Origin: Priestia iocasae
Lineage (GTDB): Bacteria; Bacillota; Bacilli; Bacillales; Bacillaceae_H
Direction of reading: 5' to 3'
Length of the DNA: 64,000 nucleotides
Assembly (NCBI RefSeq): GCF_016909075.1
Contig: NZ_JAFBFC010000003.1
Location: 372,001-436,000 of the forward strand
Made by a program: the position numbers and the translations under genes. The notes under the pieces are model-generated. The model had not been told where the DNA came from. It saw only the letters and a program-made list of their open reading frames with translations, and ran no database searches. This document shows positions 1 through 7,259 of this stretch, piece after piece (the stretch's first letter is position 1; each line of letters opens with the position of its first letter).

Positions 1-411
1 TTTTCGTAGTGTGTAATTTGAAGAAAGTGGTTCTAACACTTGCCGAGAGGGTAATTGTTGTACGGATGAGACAATTTCATCTTCTTTAATCCATTGATCA
101 CTTTTTCTTCTCGTCGCTTCAAAGTATTTGGCCAAGCAATAAGCTGTATGTCCATTGAAATAAGCTGGGATGGTCGTCTCAACCTGAAAACCTTGCTCAA
201 TCCAGGCTTCAAGTTGCTCATATCGGACCTTGACAATGACTTTCCCAAACTTTGATTGTCTTACTAATTCCTCTACTTTTGCTTGTGCCTCTTTCACATT
301 TCCTCGGTAATCTTCGACTCGAAGTCGCTGATTGAAATAATCACAAACACCTCGTAAAAAAAATGTTTGTTCACGAATACAAATTTCTTTATACACGGAC
401 TCTACATTCAT
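1..411 (-). CDS. ablB: Putative beta-lysine N-acetyltransferase, N-terminal part (YodP/AblB)
   Basis: The gene is partial: it runs off the left edge after 137 codons. My translation starts MNVESVYKEI and includes FNQRLRVEDY and VKEAQAKVEELV, which I recognise as the N-terminal half of AblB/YodP. That family acetylates beta-lysine after lysine 2,3-aminomutase (KamA) has acted. The ATG is preceded by AAAGGGG at a good distance. In B. subtilis yodP lies directly after yodQ and before kamA; here it follows yodQ by about 75 bp, so kamA is expected to the left of the window. The GNAT catalytic domain is not visible in this piece, so the call rests on N-terminal resemblance and context. Confidence 0.8.
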   Translation of the reverse strand, partial: MNVESVYKEICIREQTFFLRGVCDYFNQRLRVEDYRGNVKEAQAKVEELVRQSKFGKVIVKVRYEQLEAWIEQGFQVETTIPAYFNGHTAYCLAKYFEATRRKSDQWIKEDEIVSSVQQLPSRQVLEPLSSNYTLRK

Positions 412-442
412 AAAATACCCCTTTCGTTCTCTTTCTAACTGC

Positions 443-476
443 CGTGTAGGTGGATGGTTAGAGCTCCACCTACACG
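443..476 (-). other. Perfect 12-bp hairpin between yodQ and yodP
   Basis: The arms CGTGTAGGTGGA and TCCACCTACACG (443-454 and 465-476) pair perfectly around a 10-nt loop. There is no T-tract on either side, so it is not an ordinary intrinsic terminator. Its place inside an apparently continuous operon suggests an RNA processing or stability element, or a regulator site. That role is inference. Confidence 0.7.
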
Positions 477-485
477 AACTACTTA

Positions 486-1754
486 CTATTCCGATACTCC
501 ACACCAATCTAACATCATTAATGCAATAATTTCAGCTGCTTCAAACAATGTATTTAACTCAATATATTCATTCGGAAAATGTGCCATTTCAGTAACACCT
601 GGTCCAAATACAATCGTAGGGATGTGACCGATATTTGTTAACATCCCGCCATCTGTTCCCCAAGGAGAGGCTTCAATAACTGGATCATTCTTTTTAACTT
701 CTTGAAAGCTTTTCGTTAACGTTTGAACCAATTCATGCTCTACATCTAGTTCGCTAGGTAACCAATGTGCGCCAAACCATTCAACTTGAACAGGATATTG
801 TTCAAACCATTGATCCTTTTCTTTAAGCGTACCTATCCATGTTTGAAGCTCTTGTTTTGCATGCGACATTTGTTCTCCAGGTGCAACACCCATTCTCCCT
901 TCAATGATGACTTCATCAGGAACAGATGATGGCCATGAACCTCCTTTAATACTGCCAAGGTTAATGGGAATTGGAATGGGGATATGTTGATAAAGTGGAT
1001 CATTAATTCTCTCATTTCGTTTTTTTTCTAAGTCGAGTACATGTGTCACCACATTCATCGCTTTTTCAATTGCACTTACTCCTTCGTATCTCGTGCCTCC
1101 GTGAGCAGAACGTCCATTGATTGTCAGACGAAACCACATTGAGCCTTGTTGTTTCGGAAAGATTTTCATATTTGTTGGCTCTGGTATGATCGCTCCGTCT
1201 GCTTTGTATCCTCGGACAATACAAGCTAGCGTTCCCGCTCCTCCACTTTCTTCTTCAATGACGCTTTGAAAAATAACATCTCCTTTTAATGATATGTTTA
1301 ACTCTTGAATCGCTTGAATAGCTAACAGCAGTGCGACATTGCCACCTTTCATATCTGTAGCTCCTCGGCCGTATAACTTCCCATCCCTCACAACTGCACT
1401 ATAAGGGGCTTCGCTCCATTGCGCTAAATCTCCTTCTGGAACGACATCAATATGACCATTTAAGATTAGTGAACGACCTCCGCCTCTCCCCTTTAATACA
1501 CCAACTACATTCGGACTATCTTCAAAGGATTCTCGCGTTGTTACAAAGGCTTCCTGTTTCCGCAATTCACGCATAGTCGGTTCCCAAATATCAATCTTAA
1601 GGCCAATTTGTCTTAACTTTTCTACAACAATGGCTTGTGCATGCTTTTCATTTCCTTGTGTACTTGCTTCTTGAACAAAGCGCTTTAATAACTTAATTCC
1701 TTCTTGGCGATTTTCTTGTATCCATGCGCGAATTGATTCTCGAATATCGACCAT
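486..1754 (-). CDS. yodQ: M20-family amidohydrolase/deacetylase YodQ
   Basis: The 422-aa protein is a zinc-dependent peptidase/deacylase of the M20 (ArgE/DapE) family. Visible signatures are NGHIDVVPEGD with the metal-binding His and the following GRGATDMKGG (metal Asp), then IEEESGG with the catalytic and metal Glu residues, and a C-terminal segment rich in Gly/His typical of the family. The start is an ATG with AGGGAG upstream. In B. subtilis the gene lies in the yodT-S-R-Q-P-kamA operon, and the same order is kept here. A role in removing an acyl group from a beta-lysine-derived or related intermediate is plausible, but the substrate is not established. Confidence 0.88.
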   Translation of the reverse strand: MVDIRESIRAWIQENRQEGIKLLKRFVQEASTQGNEKHAQAIVVEKLRQIGLKIDIWEPTMRELRKQEAFVTTRESFEDSPNVVGVLKGRGGGRSLILNGHIDVVPEGDLAQWSEAPYSAVVRDGKLYGRGATDMKGGNVALLLAIQAIQELNISLKGDVIFQSVIEEESGGAGTLACIVRGYKADGAIIPEPTNMKIFPKQQGSMWFRLTINGRSAHGGTRYEGVSAIEKAMNVVTHVLDLEKKRNERINDPLYQHIPIPIPINLGSIKGGSWPSSVPDEVIIEGRMGVAPGEQMSHAKQELQTWIGTLKEKDQWFEQYPVQVEWFGAHWLPSELDVEHELVQTLTKSFQEVKKNDPVIEASPWGTDGGMLTNIGHIPTIVFGPGVTEMAHFPNEYIELNTLFEAAEIIALMMLDWCGVSE

Positions 1755-1783
1755 TCAAACACTCCCTTCGCTTCATTGATTCG

Positions 1784-2446
1784 TCATGAAATAATCTTTA
1801 CATCCTCAGCAATGACAACCGCTGCTTCTGTTGATTGCAAGATGTCATCAATGGTGTAAGGAGCCATCATTTCTTTTAATAGTAGTCCGTTTGGTTGAAC
1901 CTCAAACACAGCTCGATCGGTGATAATGATGTCTACACATTGTTTTGACGTTAGCGGTAAACGACATTCCTTCACAAGCTTTGGTTCACCTGTTTTGCTA
2001 GTATGATTCATTAGCACAACAACTTTGTTTACTTTTTGTGCTAACTCCATCGCTCCCCCCATACCAGGTACTCTTTTACCAGGTACAATCCAATTTGCTA
2101 AATCGCCTCTTTCACTTACTTCAAGCGCCCCTAACACTGTCATATCTACTTTTCCTCTCCTAATCATCGCAAACGCAGTTGCACTGTCACAATAAGAGGC
2201 ACCTGTAACGGTTGTAACAGGATAACCAGCTGCATTACAAAGGTTTTCATCCTCATTACCTGCTTCTGGAGAGGGTCCCATGCCAACAATCCCATTTTCC
2301 GCATGAAACATTACATACATAGAAGAAGGCAAATAATTTGGAATTAACGATGGAATACCAATCCCTAAATTAACGACCATTCCTTCTTCAATTTCTTGAG
2401 CCGCTCGCCTGGCAATTCGATGTCGAATATCTATTCCCAAACCCAT
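1784..2446 (-). CDS. yodR: CoA-transferase subunit B (YodR)
   Basis: This 220-aa protein is the beta subunit of a family I 3-oxoacid-type CoA transferase. The catalytic glutamate is Glu50 in the HAENGIVGMG motif (the SENG-type motif of the family). The glycine-rich NLGIGIP segment near residue 27 is also typical. Its start codon lies 16 bp inside the end of yodS, with AAGGAGTG as ribosome site, which implies translational coupling of the two subunits. With YodS it should form an alpha/beta enzyme that activates a keto acid or beta-amino-acid product in the lysine branch. The substrate is unknown. Confidence 0.9.
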   Translation of the reverse strand: MGLGIDIRHRIARRAAQEIEEGMVVNLGIGIPSLIPNYLPSSMYVMFHAENGIVGMGPSPEAGNEDENLCNAAGYPVTTVTGASYCDSATAFAMIRRGKVDMTVLGALEVSERGDLANWIVPGKRVPGMGGAMELAQKVNKVVVLMNHTSKTGEPKLVKECRLPLTSKQCVDIIITDRAVFEVQPNGLLLKEMMAPYTIDDILQSTEAAVVIAEDVKIIS

Positions 2447-3123
2447 TTCCAGTTCACTCCTTTTGATGGCACGATATAATCAACAAAGACACCTGAAGTC
2501 ATCACTTCTTCAGCATCAATCTCTCCCAAAGGAACCACTTCTTCTACTTCTGCAATTGTAACCGCCCCTGCCATCGCAACAAGGGGATTCGTATTACGTG
2601 CGCTTTTATCATAAAGTAAGTTCCCAAATGGATCGCTCTTTTTAGCATAAACAATGGATACATCAGCTGTTAACGCTTCTTCTACTAAATACGGCCTTCC
2701 ATCTATTTCAATCACTTCTTTGCCTTGATTGACTACCTCCACATCAATACCAATATCGACCAACACGCCACCAAGCCCAACCCCTCCAGCACGAATTCTC
2801 TCGGCTAATGTTCCTTGTGGCGAGAACTCTACCTCTAATACCCCTTCTGTCATTAATGACCCTGCAATTGGATTAGAGCCGATATGAGAGGCAATGACTT
2901 TTTTAATTCTTCGATTACTCACAAGCTTTCCAACTCCAATGTGAGGAAACCCCGTGTCATTACAAATGAGCGTTAAATGACTAACATCCTTGTCTAGTAA
3001 TTCATCAATCATAGTAGGAGCCGTTCCTACACCACCAAATCCACCAACCATTACTGACATTCCATCTTTTATATGTGTCACGGCTTCAGAAGCCGATATG
3101 ATTTTTCCAAATTGATTATTCAT
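2431..3123 (-). CDS. yodS: CoA-transferase subunit A (YodS)
   Basis: This 230-aa protein is the alpha subunit of the same CoA transferase as YodR. It carries the N-terminal glycine-rich CoA-binding segment MVGGFGGVGTAP and the LICNDTGFP stretch found in AtoD/ScoA-like proteins. Its ATG directly abuts the stop codon of yodT, and its ribosome site GAGGGGG lies inside the last yodT codons, so the genes are tightly coupled. The 3' end overlaps yodR by 16 bp. Order and overlap match the B. subtilis yod operon. Confidence 0.9.
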   Translation of the reverse strand: MNNQFGKIISASEAVTHIKDGMSVMVGGFGGVGTAPTMIDELLDKDVSHLTLICNDTGFPHIGVGKLVSNRRIKKVIASHIGSNPIAGSLMTEGVLEVEFSPQGTLAERIRAGGVGLGGVLVDIGIDVEVVNQGKEVIEIDGRPYLVEEALTADVSIVYAKKSDPFGNLLYDKSARNTNPLVAMAGAVTIAEVEEVVPLGEIDAEEVMTSGVFVDYIVPSKGVNWKWVWE

Positions 3124-4473
3124 TTAATCCCCCTCAGCACTACGCAACTCAGATTCCACTTCTACCATTGTTTGTGTAAACAGATAAAGCAACTCTTCCA
3201 TTTCATCGTCCGTGATTGTAAAAGGTGGTGCAATCATTACTGCATCTCCATCTATTCCATCTATTCCAGCTTGTGCTGGGTAAAGAAGCAATCCTTTTGA
3301 TTGAGCTTTTTTCACAATCTGACTCGTAATGTTCATAAGCGGTGAAAATGATTCTTTGCTTTCTTTGTCTTTTACAATCTCAATTCCTATCAATAAGCCT
3401 TTCCCTCGCACATCTCCTATTAAGCGACTTTGACTTTGAATATGGTGTAATGCTTTTATTAAATAATCTCCCTTTTTCTTTGCAGCCTTCACTAGCTGAT
3501 GCTCTTCTATATAATTAATAACGGATAAAGCTGTAGCGGCAGATAATGGATTTGCACTTAACGTGTGACCGCTCATAATGAGTTTAGACCCTCTTAAAAT
3601 TGGTTCAACGACACTGGCCGTAGCCATTGTGACAGCGATTGGTGTATACCCCGCACTCAGCCCTTTACCAAGCGTAATGATATCAGGCTTCACACTCCAA
3701 TGTTCATATGCAAACATCTCACCAGTTCGGCCGATGCCTGTCATGACTTCATCTGCTATCCATAAAATATTATACTTATCACATATTTCTCTTATTTCTT
3801 CATAGTATCCATCAGGTGGTGTCACAGCTGCACCTGCTGCTCCGATAATTGGTTCTGTAATAAACGCGGCAATGTGATCTGTGCCTATTCGTTTAATGAT
3901 TCGTTCTAGCTCCTTTGCACATGCAAGCTGACAAGAAGGATAGCTTTTTTGCAATGGACATCTGTAGCAATAAGGAGCAGAAACAGATGGAAACTCTTCT
4001 AGTAAAGGAACAAACCGTGACCGCCTTCCCGCATGGCCAGACATGGACAAAGCTCCAAGCGTAATGCCATGGTAGCTCATCCACCTTGATAACACTTTTG
4101 TTTTTAAGGGCTGTCCTTGCTCTTGCCAATGCTGAAGAGCTATTTTCATAGCTGTTTCTGTCGCTTCCGTTCCACTATTCACAAAAAAAGCCCATTGAAA
4201 GTGATCATGACTAAGCGAGCATAGCTTTTCTGCCAACTCTTCTGCTGGTTCACTCGTAAATTGAGATCGGTATACAAACGCAACCTTTTGTGCTTGTTCC
4301 ATGATTGCCTCAACAACACCTTGCACCCCATGACCAATACTTGCTGTTACGGCTCCTGATGAAGCATCTAAATATTTGTTGCCATCTTTGTCATATAAAT
4401 ACACACCTTTGCCATGGGAAATCATTGGATAGTGTTGATCTAAAAGTGGCTTAATTAATCGAGATCGTTTCAT
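3124..4473 (-). CDS. yodT: Class III PLP aminotransferase YodT
   Basis: The 449-aa protein is a fold-type I, class III aminotransferase. The PLP lysine is Lys270 in ITLGKGLSAGY, and the pyridine-nitrogen Asp is Asp241 in IADEVMTG; NSGTEATE near residue 99 binds phosphate. Four cysteines sit between residues 169 and 185 with spacing C-X2-C-X8-C-X3-C, which looks like a small structural or metal site. It is the first gene of the yod operon. In B. subtilis the operon belongs to the SigE (mother-cell) regulon, and a SigE-like -10 lies upstream here. It probably transaminates an omega- or beta-amino acid from lysine breakdown. Confidence 0.88.
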   Translation of the reverse strand: MKRSRLIKPLLDQHYPMISHGKGVYLYDKDGNKYLDASSGAVTASIGHGVQGVVEAIMEQAQKVAFVYRSQFTSEPAEELAEKLCSLSHDHFQWAFFVNSGTEATETAMKIALQHWQEQGQPLKTKVLSRWMSYHGITLGALSMSGHAGRRSRFVPLLEEFPSVSAPYCYRCPLQKSYPSCQLACAKELERIIKRIGTDHIAAFITEPIIGAAGAAVTPPDGYYEEIREICDKYNILWIADEVMTGIGRTGEMFAYEHWSVKPDIITLGKGLSAGYTPIAVTMATASVVEPILRGSKLIMSGHTLSANPLSAATALSVINYIEEHQLVKAAKKKGDYLIKALHHIQSQSRLIGDVRGKGLLIGIEIVKDKESKESFSPLMNITSQIVKKAQSKGLLLYPAQAGIDGIDGDAVMIAPPFTITDDEMEELLYLFTQTMVEVESELRSAEGD

Positions 4474-4511
4474 CCGCCTTCCCCCGTTATATAAAATTAA
4501 GAAAGTAGTAG

Positions 4512-4542
4512 ATTATATGAAAAAAAATAACAATACATGCGA
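4512..4542 (-). promoter_or_regulatory. Candidate SigE-type promoter of the yod operon
   Basis: On the minus strand CATATAAT (4512-4519) differs by one base from the SigE -10 consensus CATACAAT. About 12 nt upstream is CATGTATT, a weak match to the SigE -35. It lies about 40 bp before the yodT start. The known SigE control of the B. subtilis operon supports it, but the -35 is poor. Confidence 0.4.
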
Positions 4543-4570
4543 AAGGAAAGCACACTTCACCGTAAACAAA

Positions 4571-4626
4571 AAAAGAACGCCACGTTTTATCCATTTTTGT
4601 AATGGACGTCACGTGACGTTCTTTTT
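4571..4626 (-). terminator. Terminator after the dicarboxylate symporter
   Basis: AAAAGAACGCCACG and CGTGACGTTCTTTT pair over 14 bp with one mismatch. T-runs lie on both sides, so it can stop transcription from either strand. Confidence 0.75.
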
Positions 4627-4650
4627 ATCATCTATTCTTTTAGTCATTAA

Positions 4651-5886
4651 TTAAGCTGATAAATTAGATGTTTGCTGCTCTTTTTTCGCTTCTGATTCTG
4701 CTACAATAACTGCACAAGCAGCATCTCCTGTAATATTAACCGCTGTACGTGTCATATCTAATAGTCGGTCAATCCCAATGATTAGAGCAATTCCTTCAAC
4801 AGGTAGATTCACTGATGATAAAACCATTGCTAACATAATTAGACCTACGCCTGGAACCCCTGCTGTTCCGATACTTGCTAATACAGCCGTTAAGACAACC
4901 GTAATTAGCATCGTTAACGTTAAATCCACGCCGTATACTTGTGCAATAAAGACAGTGGCTACACCTTGCATAATGGCTGTACCATCCATATTAATCGTTG
5001 CACCTAAAGGTTGTACGAAACTACTAATTTGCTCTGGTACACGTAAACGCTTTTGCGCAACGTTCATTGAAACCGGCAATGTCGCACTACTACTTGATGT
5101 ACTAAATGCTACTGTCATTGCTGGACTGAATTCTTTAAAGAATTCAATTGGATTGCGCTTTGCAAGGAAGAAGATTGAGCCACCATACGTGACAATCACA
5201 TGAATGAATAATGCCAGCACGACAACAAACATATAAAGTCCCATTGCTTTCATTGCATCAAGACCTTGGCTACCTACCGCTGTGGCAATTAATCCAAATG
5301 TACCGTATGGAGCGAATTTCATAATGAGATTGACAAGATACATCATCAATTCATTTCCTTGATCAATGACATCATATAAACCTTTTGTTTTTTTACCTAA
5401 CATCGTAATTCCTAACCCAACAAAAATTGAGAATACAATAATTTGCAGCATGTTACCTTCTGCAAAGGCTTGAATCGGATTTGAAGGGATAATATTTAAT
5501 AACGTTTCACTTACCGGCGGTGCTTCTTTTGCTTCAAACTCTGCATTCGTTGTATCAAAGGTACCAACCGTACCTGGCTTAATCGCAAATGCTAGAACAA
5601 GACCAATAATAATGGCAACCGTTGTTGTTGATAAGAAATACCCAATTGTTTTTGCTCCAATTCGTCCAAGCTTCTTTGGATCTCCTAAACCAGCTACACC
5701 AAGTGTAATGGAGAAGAACACAATTGGAACAACAAGCATTTTAATTAAGCTTAAGAAAATTTGACCTAACGGTGTAAATGCGTACTTATCAAGTACTGTG
5801 AACGTATCTGGTGCAAAGATGTTCAAAGCAAGTCCTACAACAGCACCCAGAATTAATGCAATAATAATTTTTGTCGATAACTTCAT
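4651..5886 (-). CDS. Dicarboxylate/amino acid:cation symporter (DAACS family, GltT/GltP-like)
   Basis: The 411-aa membrane protein belongs to the dicarboxylate/amino acid:cation symporter family that takes up glutamate, aspartate or C4-dicarboxylates with Na+ or H+. Signatures are the serine-rich reentrant loop TSSSSATLP, the NMDGTA motif in helix 7, and the C-terminal IDRLLDMTRTAVNITGD segment with the conserved substrate-binding Asp/Arg/Asn. Length fits the family (about 410-430 aa). The ATG is preceded by AAGGAGG. It is monocistronic, with a terminator after it. A c-di-AMP riboswitch with its own terminator precedes it by about 160 nt, so expression should fall when c-di-AMP is high. The substrate (glutamate, aspartate or succinate) cannot be told from sequence. 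Confidence 0.93.
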   Translation of the reverse strand: MKLSTKIIIALILGAVVGLALNIFAPDTFTVLDKYAFTPLGQIFLSLIKMLVVPIVFFSITLGVAGLGDPKKLGRIGAKTIGYFLSTTTVAIIIGLVLAFAIKPGTVGTFDTTNAEFEAKEAPPVSETLLNIIPSNPIQAFAEGNMLQIIVFSIFVGLGITMLGKKTKGLYDVIDQGNELMMYLVNLIMKFAPYGTFGLIATAVGSQGLDAMKAMGLYMFVVVLALFIHVIVTYGGSIFFLAKRNPIEFFKEFSPAMTVAFSTSSSSATLPVSMNVAQKRLRVPEQISSFVQPLGATINMDGTAIMQGVATVFIAQVYGVDLTLTMLITVVLTAVLASIGTAGVPGVGLIMLAMVLSSVNLPVEGIALIIGIDRLLDMTRTAVNITGDAACAVIVAESEAKKEQQTSNLSA

Positions 5887-6042
5887 AAATGCTTCCTCCT
5901 TTATGATTTAAACCATGATGCGTGTGATTTAAAAGATAAACGTGACTATAATTAGAAGGTTTAGAATTTTTACAACGTTGATATAACCCAGAAAATTCCG
6001 AACATTATATCGGGAAGAAACGACAAAATCCGTAAAAAAGTC

Positions 6043-6225
6043 TACAAAAAAACCACAAGAGTCTCTCGTGGCTTTAATAAGCTTGATCGTCCTCCCCACA
6101 CATTGCCTACGAGGTTAGCTGTCGGATTCGGGTATGTGAGTTACCCGTCCTAAAATAGGATTCACCCCTAGTGCATGTCCATGCACGGAATGGTTCCCCC
6201 GCTCTCTATCTATCTAGAAATTAGG
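6043..6225 (-). promoter_or_regulatory. Cyclic di-AMP riboswitch (ydaO/yuaA class) with terminator platform
   Basis: Read on the minus strand, the RNA carries the hallmark blocks of the ydaO class in order: AGCGGGGGAACC, GGGGTGAATCC, CCGAATCCGACAGC and GCTAACCTCGTAGGC, then GGGGAGGA. A hairpin follows, CCACGAGAG with CTCTTGTGG (6053-6071), and then a T7 run, which is an intrinsic terminator. In characterised members c-di-AMP binding favours this terminator. The element lies upstream of the dicarboxylate symporter gene and on the same strand, so it should be an OFF switch for that transporter. Confidence 0.93.
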
Positions 6226-6231
6226 CACACT

Positions 6232-6296
6232 ATTATATTAGCATCATAACTTTTCTTATATGTATAATTAAAAGTCATAGCCTATATTTCTGTCAA
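6232..6296 (-). promoter_or_regulatory. Promoters driving the c-di-AMP riboswitch transcript
   Basis: On the minus strand TTGACA (6291-6296) and TTTAAT (6267-6272) are 18 bp apart, a good SigA promoter. A second -10, TATAAT (6232-6237), lies closer to the riboswitch start but has a poor -35. Either would place the transcription start just before the aptamer. Confidence 0.6.
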
Positions 6297-6511
6297 GTTA
6301 TTTTTATACTTTTATCACTTACCGAAAAATGGAATTGATTACAATGACACAGTGACTGTTCCAATTGTAACTGTTACTACTAGATAGCTTCTATCTATTC
6401 ACCAATGGTTATACACCGTTTATGTTCATAATTGCACCATCTAGTATATTTATTCGTTTTTCCACAATTTCACTATACCTTAATTTCCTAATCCATTTAC
6501 TTTTCTGATAA
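6238..6511. other. Intergenic stretch upstream of the riboswitch
   Basis: Apart from the riboswitch promoters at its left end, I see no open reading frame with a ribosome site, no RNA motif and no repeat here. It separates the divergent symporter transcript from the permease remnant and may be a decayed 5' part of that gene. Confidence 0.5.
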
Positions 6512-7228
6512 ACTAATAGAAGATTACGTCAGGAGGAAACACAACTGGTAACCTTTAAAGAAGGAAACAAAAACATGGAGATCTCTACCTTAATTGAAAA
6601 AGGTCCTGTCACGGGTGGAGGCTTACTAGACTTTGAAATCATTGCTGTATCTGATAAGCTTTATGACACACTCTCTCCTTCTGCCGCTGTTGTTGACTAC
6701 TATGCTTACTTTACGAAAAAGTGGAAAGAAACAAAAAACATTGCACTAGATATGTATTCGTATAAAGATTGAATAGTGATGGGAAATTATACATCTGATC
6801 CTCAGTTTTTCTTTCTTGCAAGTGGGTATGATTATAACTTTATGATGCAATCTTATAAATCTGCTCTCTTTATTGTGTTGCTTGTTGGGTGCGCTTTCTT
6901 CATCGCTGCTGGAAGCTTTTTATACTTCCGTTTATATACAGATCTTGATCATGATAAACGTCAATATAATACCATTGCAAAAGTAGGATTAACTCAACAA
7001 GAGTTAAACAAAATTGCGACCGCTCAACTTGCACTGTTGTTTTTCGTTCCCATTATTATCGCAGCCATTCATAGCTTATTCGCTTTTCAAGCATTACAAA
7101 GCATGTTTACGATGTCGATTGCAAAAGAAACACTTCTTGTTATTTTAGGGTTCGTCATTGCTCAACTTTTGTATTTCCTTTTTATTCGATCTCGTTACCT
7201 AAATCACTTAAAAAAAGCAATCATGTAA
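6512..7228 (+). pseudogene. Decayed BceB-type ABC permease (FtsX family), C-terminal remnant
   Basis: One reading frame runs from about 6512 to 7228 and is broken by a single TGA at 6770-6772. The second part has three hydrophobic helices and the cytoplasmic stretch DLDHDKRQYNTIAKVGLTQQ, which matches the C-terminal FtsX core of BceB/YxdM-type peptide-antibiotic permeases. The first part looks like the end of the large extracellular loop. Intact BceB proteins are about 650 aa, so roughly two thirds are missing, along with the partner ATPase. AGGAGG at 6531 could start the first piece only from a CTG. I treat it as a pseudogene. The second piece could be made from GTG 6776 or ATG 6779, but no good ribosome site is seen. 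Confidence 0.8.
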
Positions 7229-7230
7229 AA

Positions 7231-7259
7231 AAAGCGTGGGTACGTCCCACGCTTTCTTT
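7231..7259. terminator. Bidirectional terminator
   Basis: AAAGCGTGGG and CCCACGCTTT (7231-7240 and 7246-7255) pair perfectly. T-runs follow on both strands, ending the permease remnant on one side and the flavoprotein gene on the other. Confidence 0.9.

Noticed and set aside
33..248. Open frame of 71 codons at the left edge
   Set aside because: It lies inside the ablB coding region in another frame; the ablB frame stays open to the edge and fits the family and operon.
4778..5203. Open frame of 141 codons on the plus strand
   Set aside because: It is the antisense of the symporter gene, has no ribosome site, and its composition mirrors the membrane helices of that gene.
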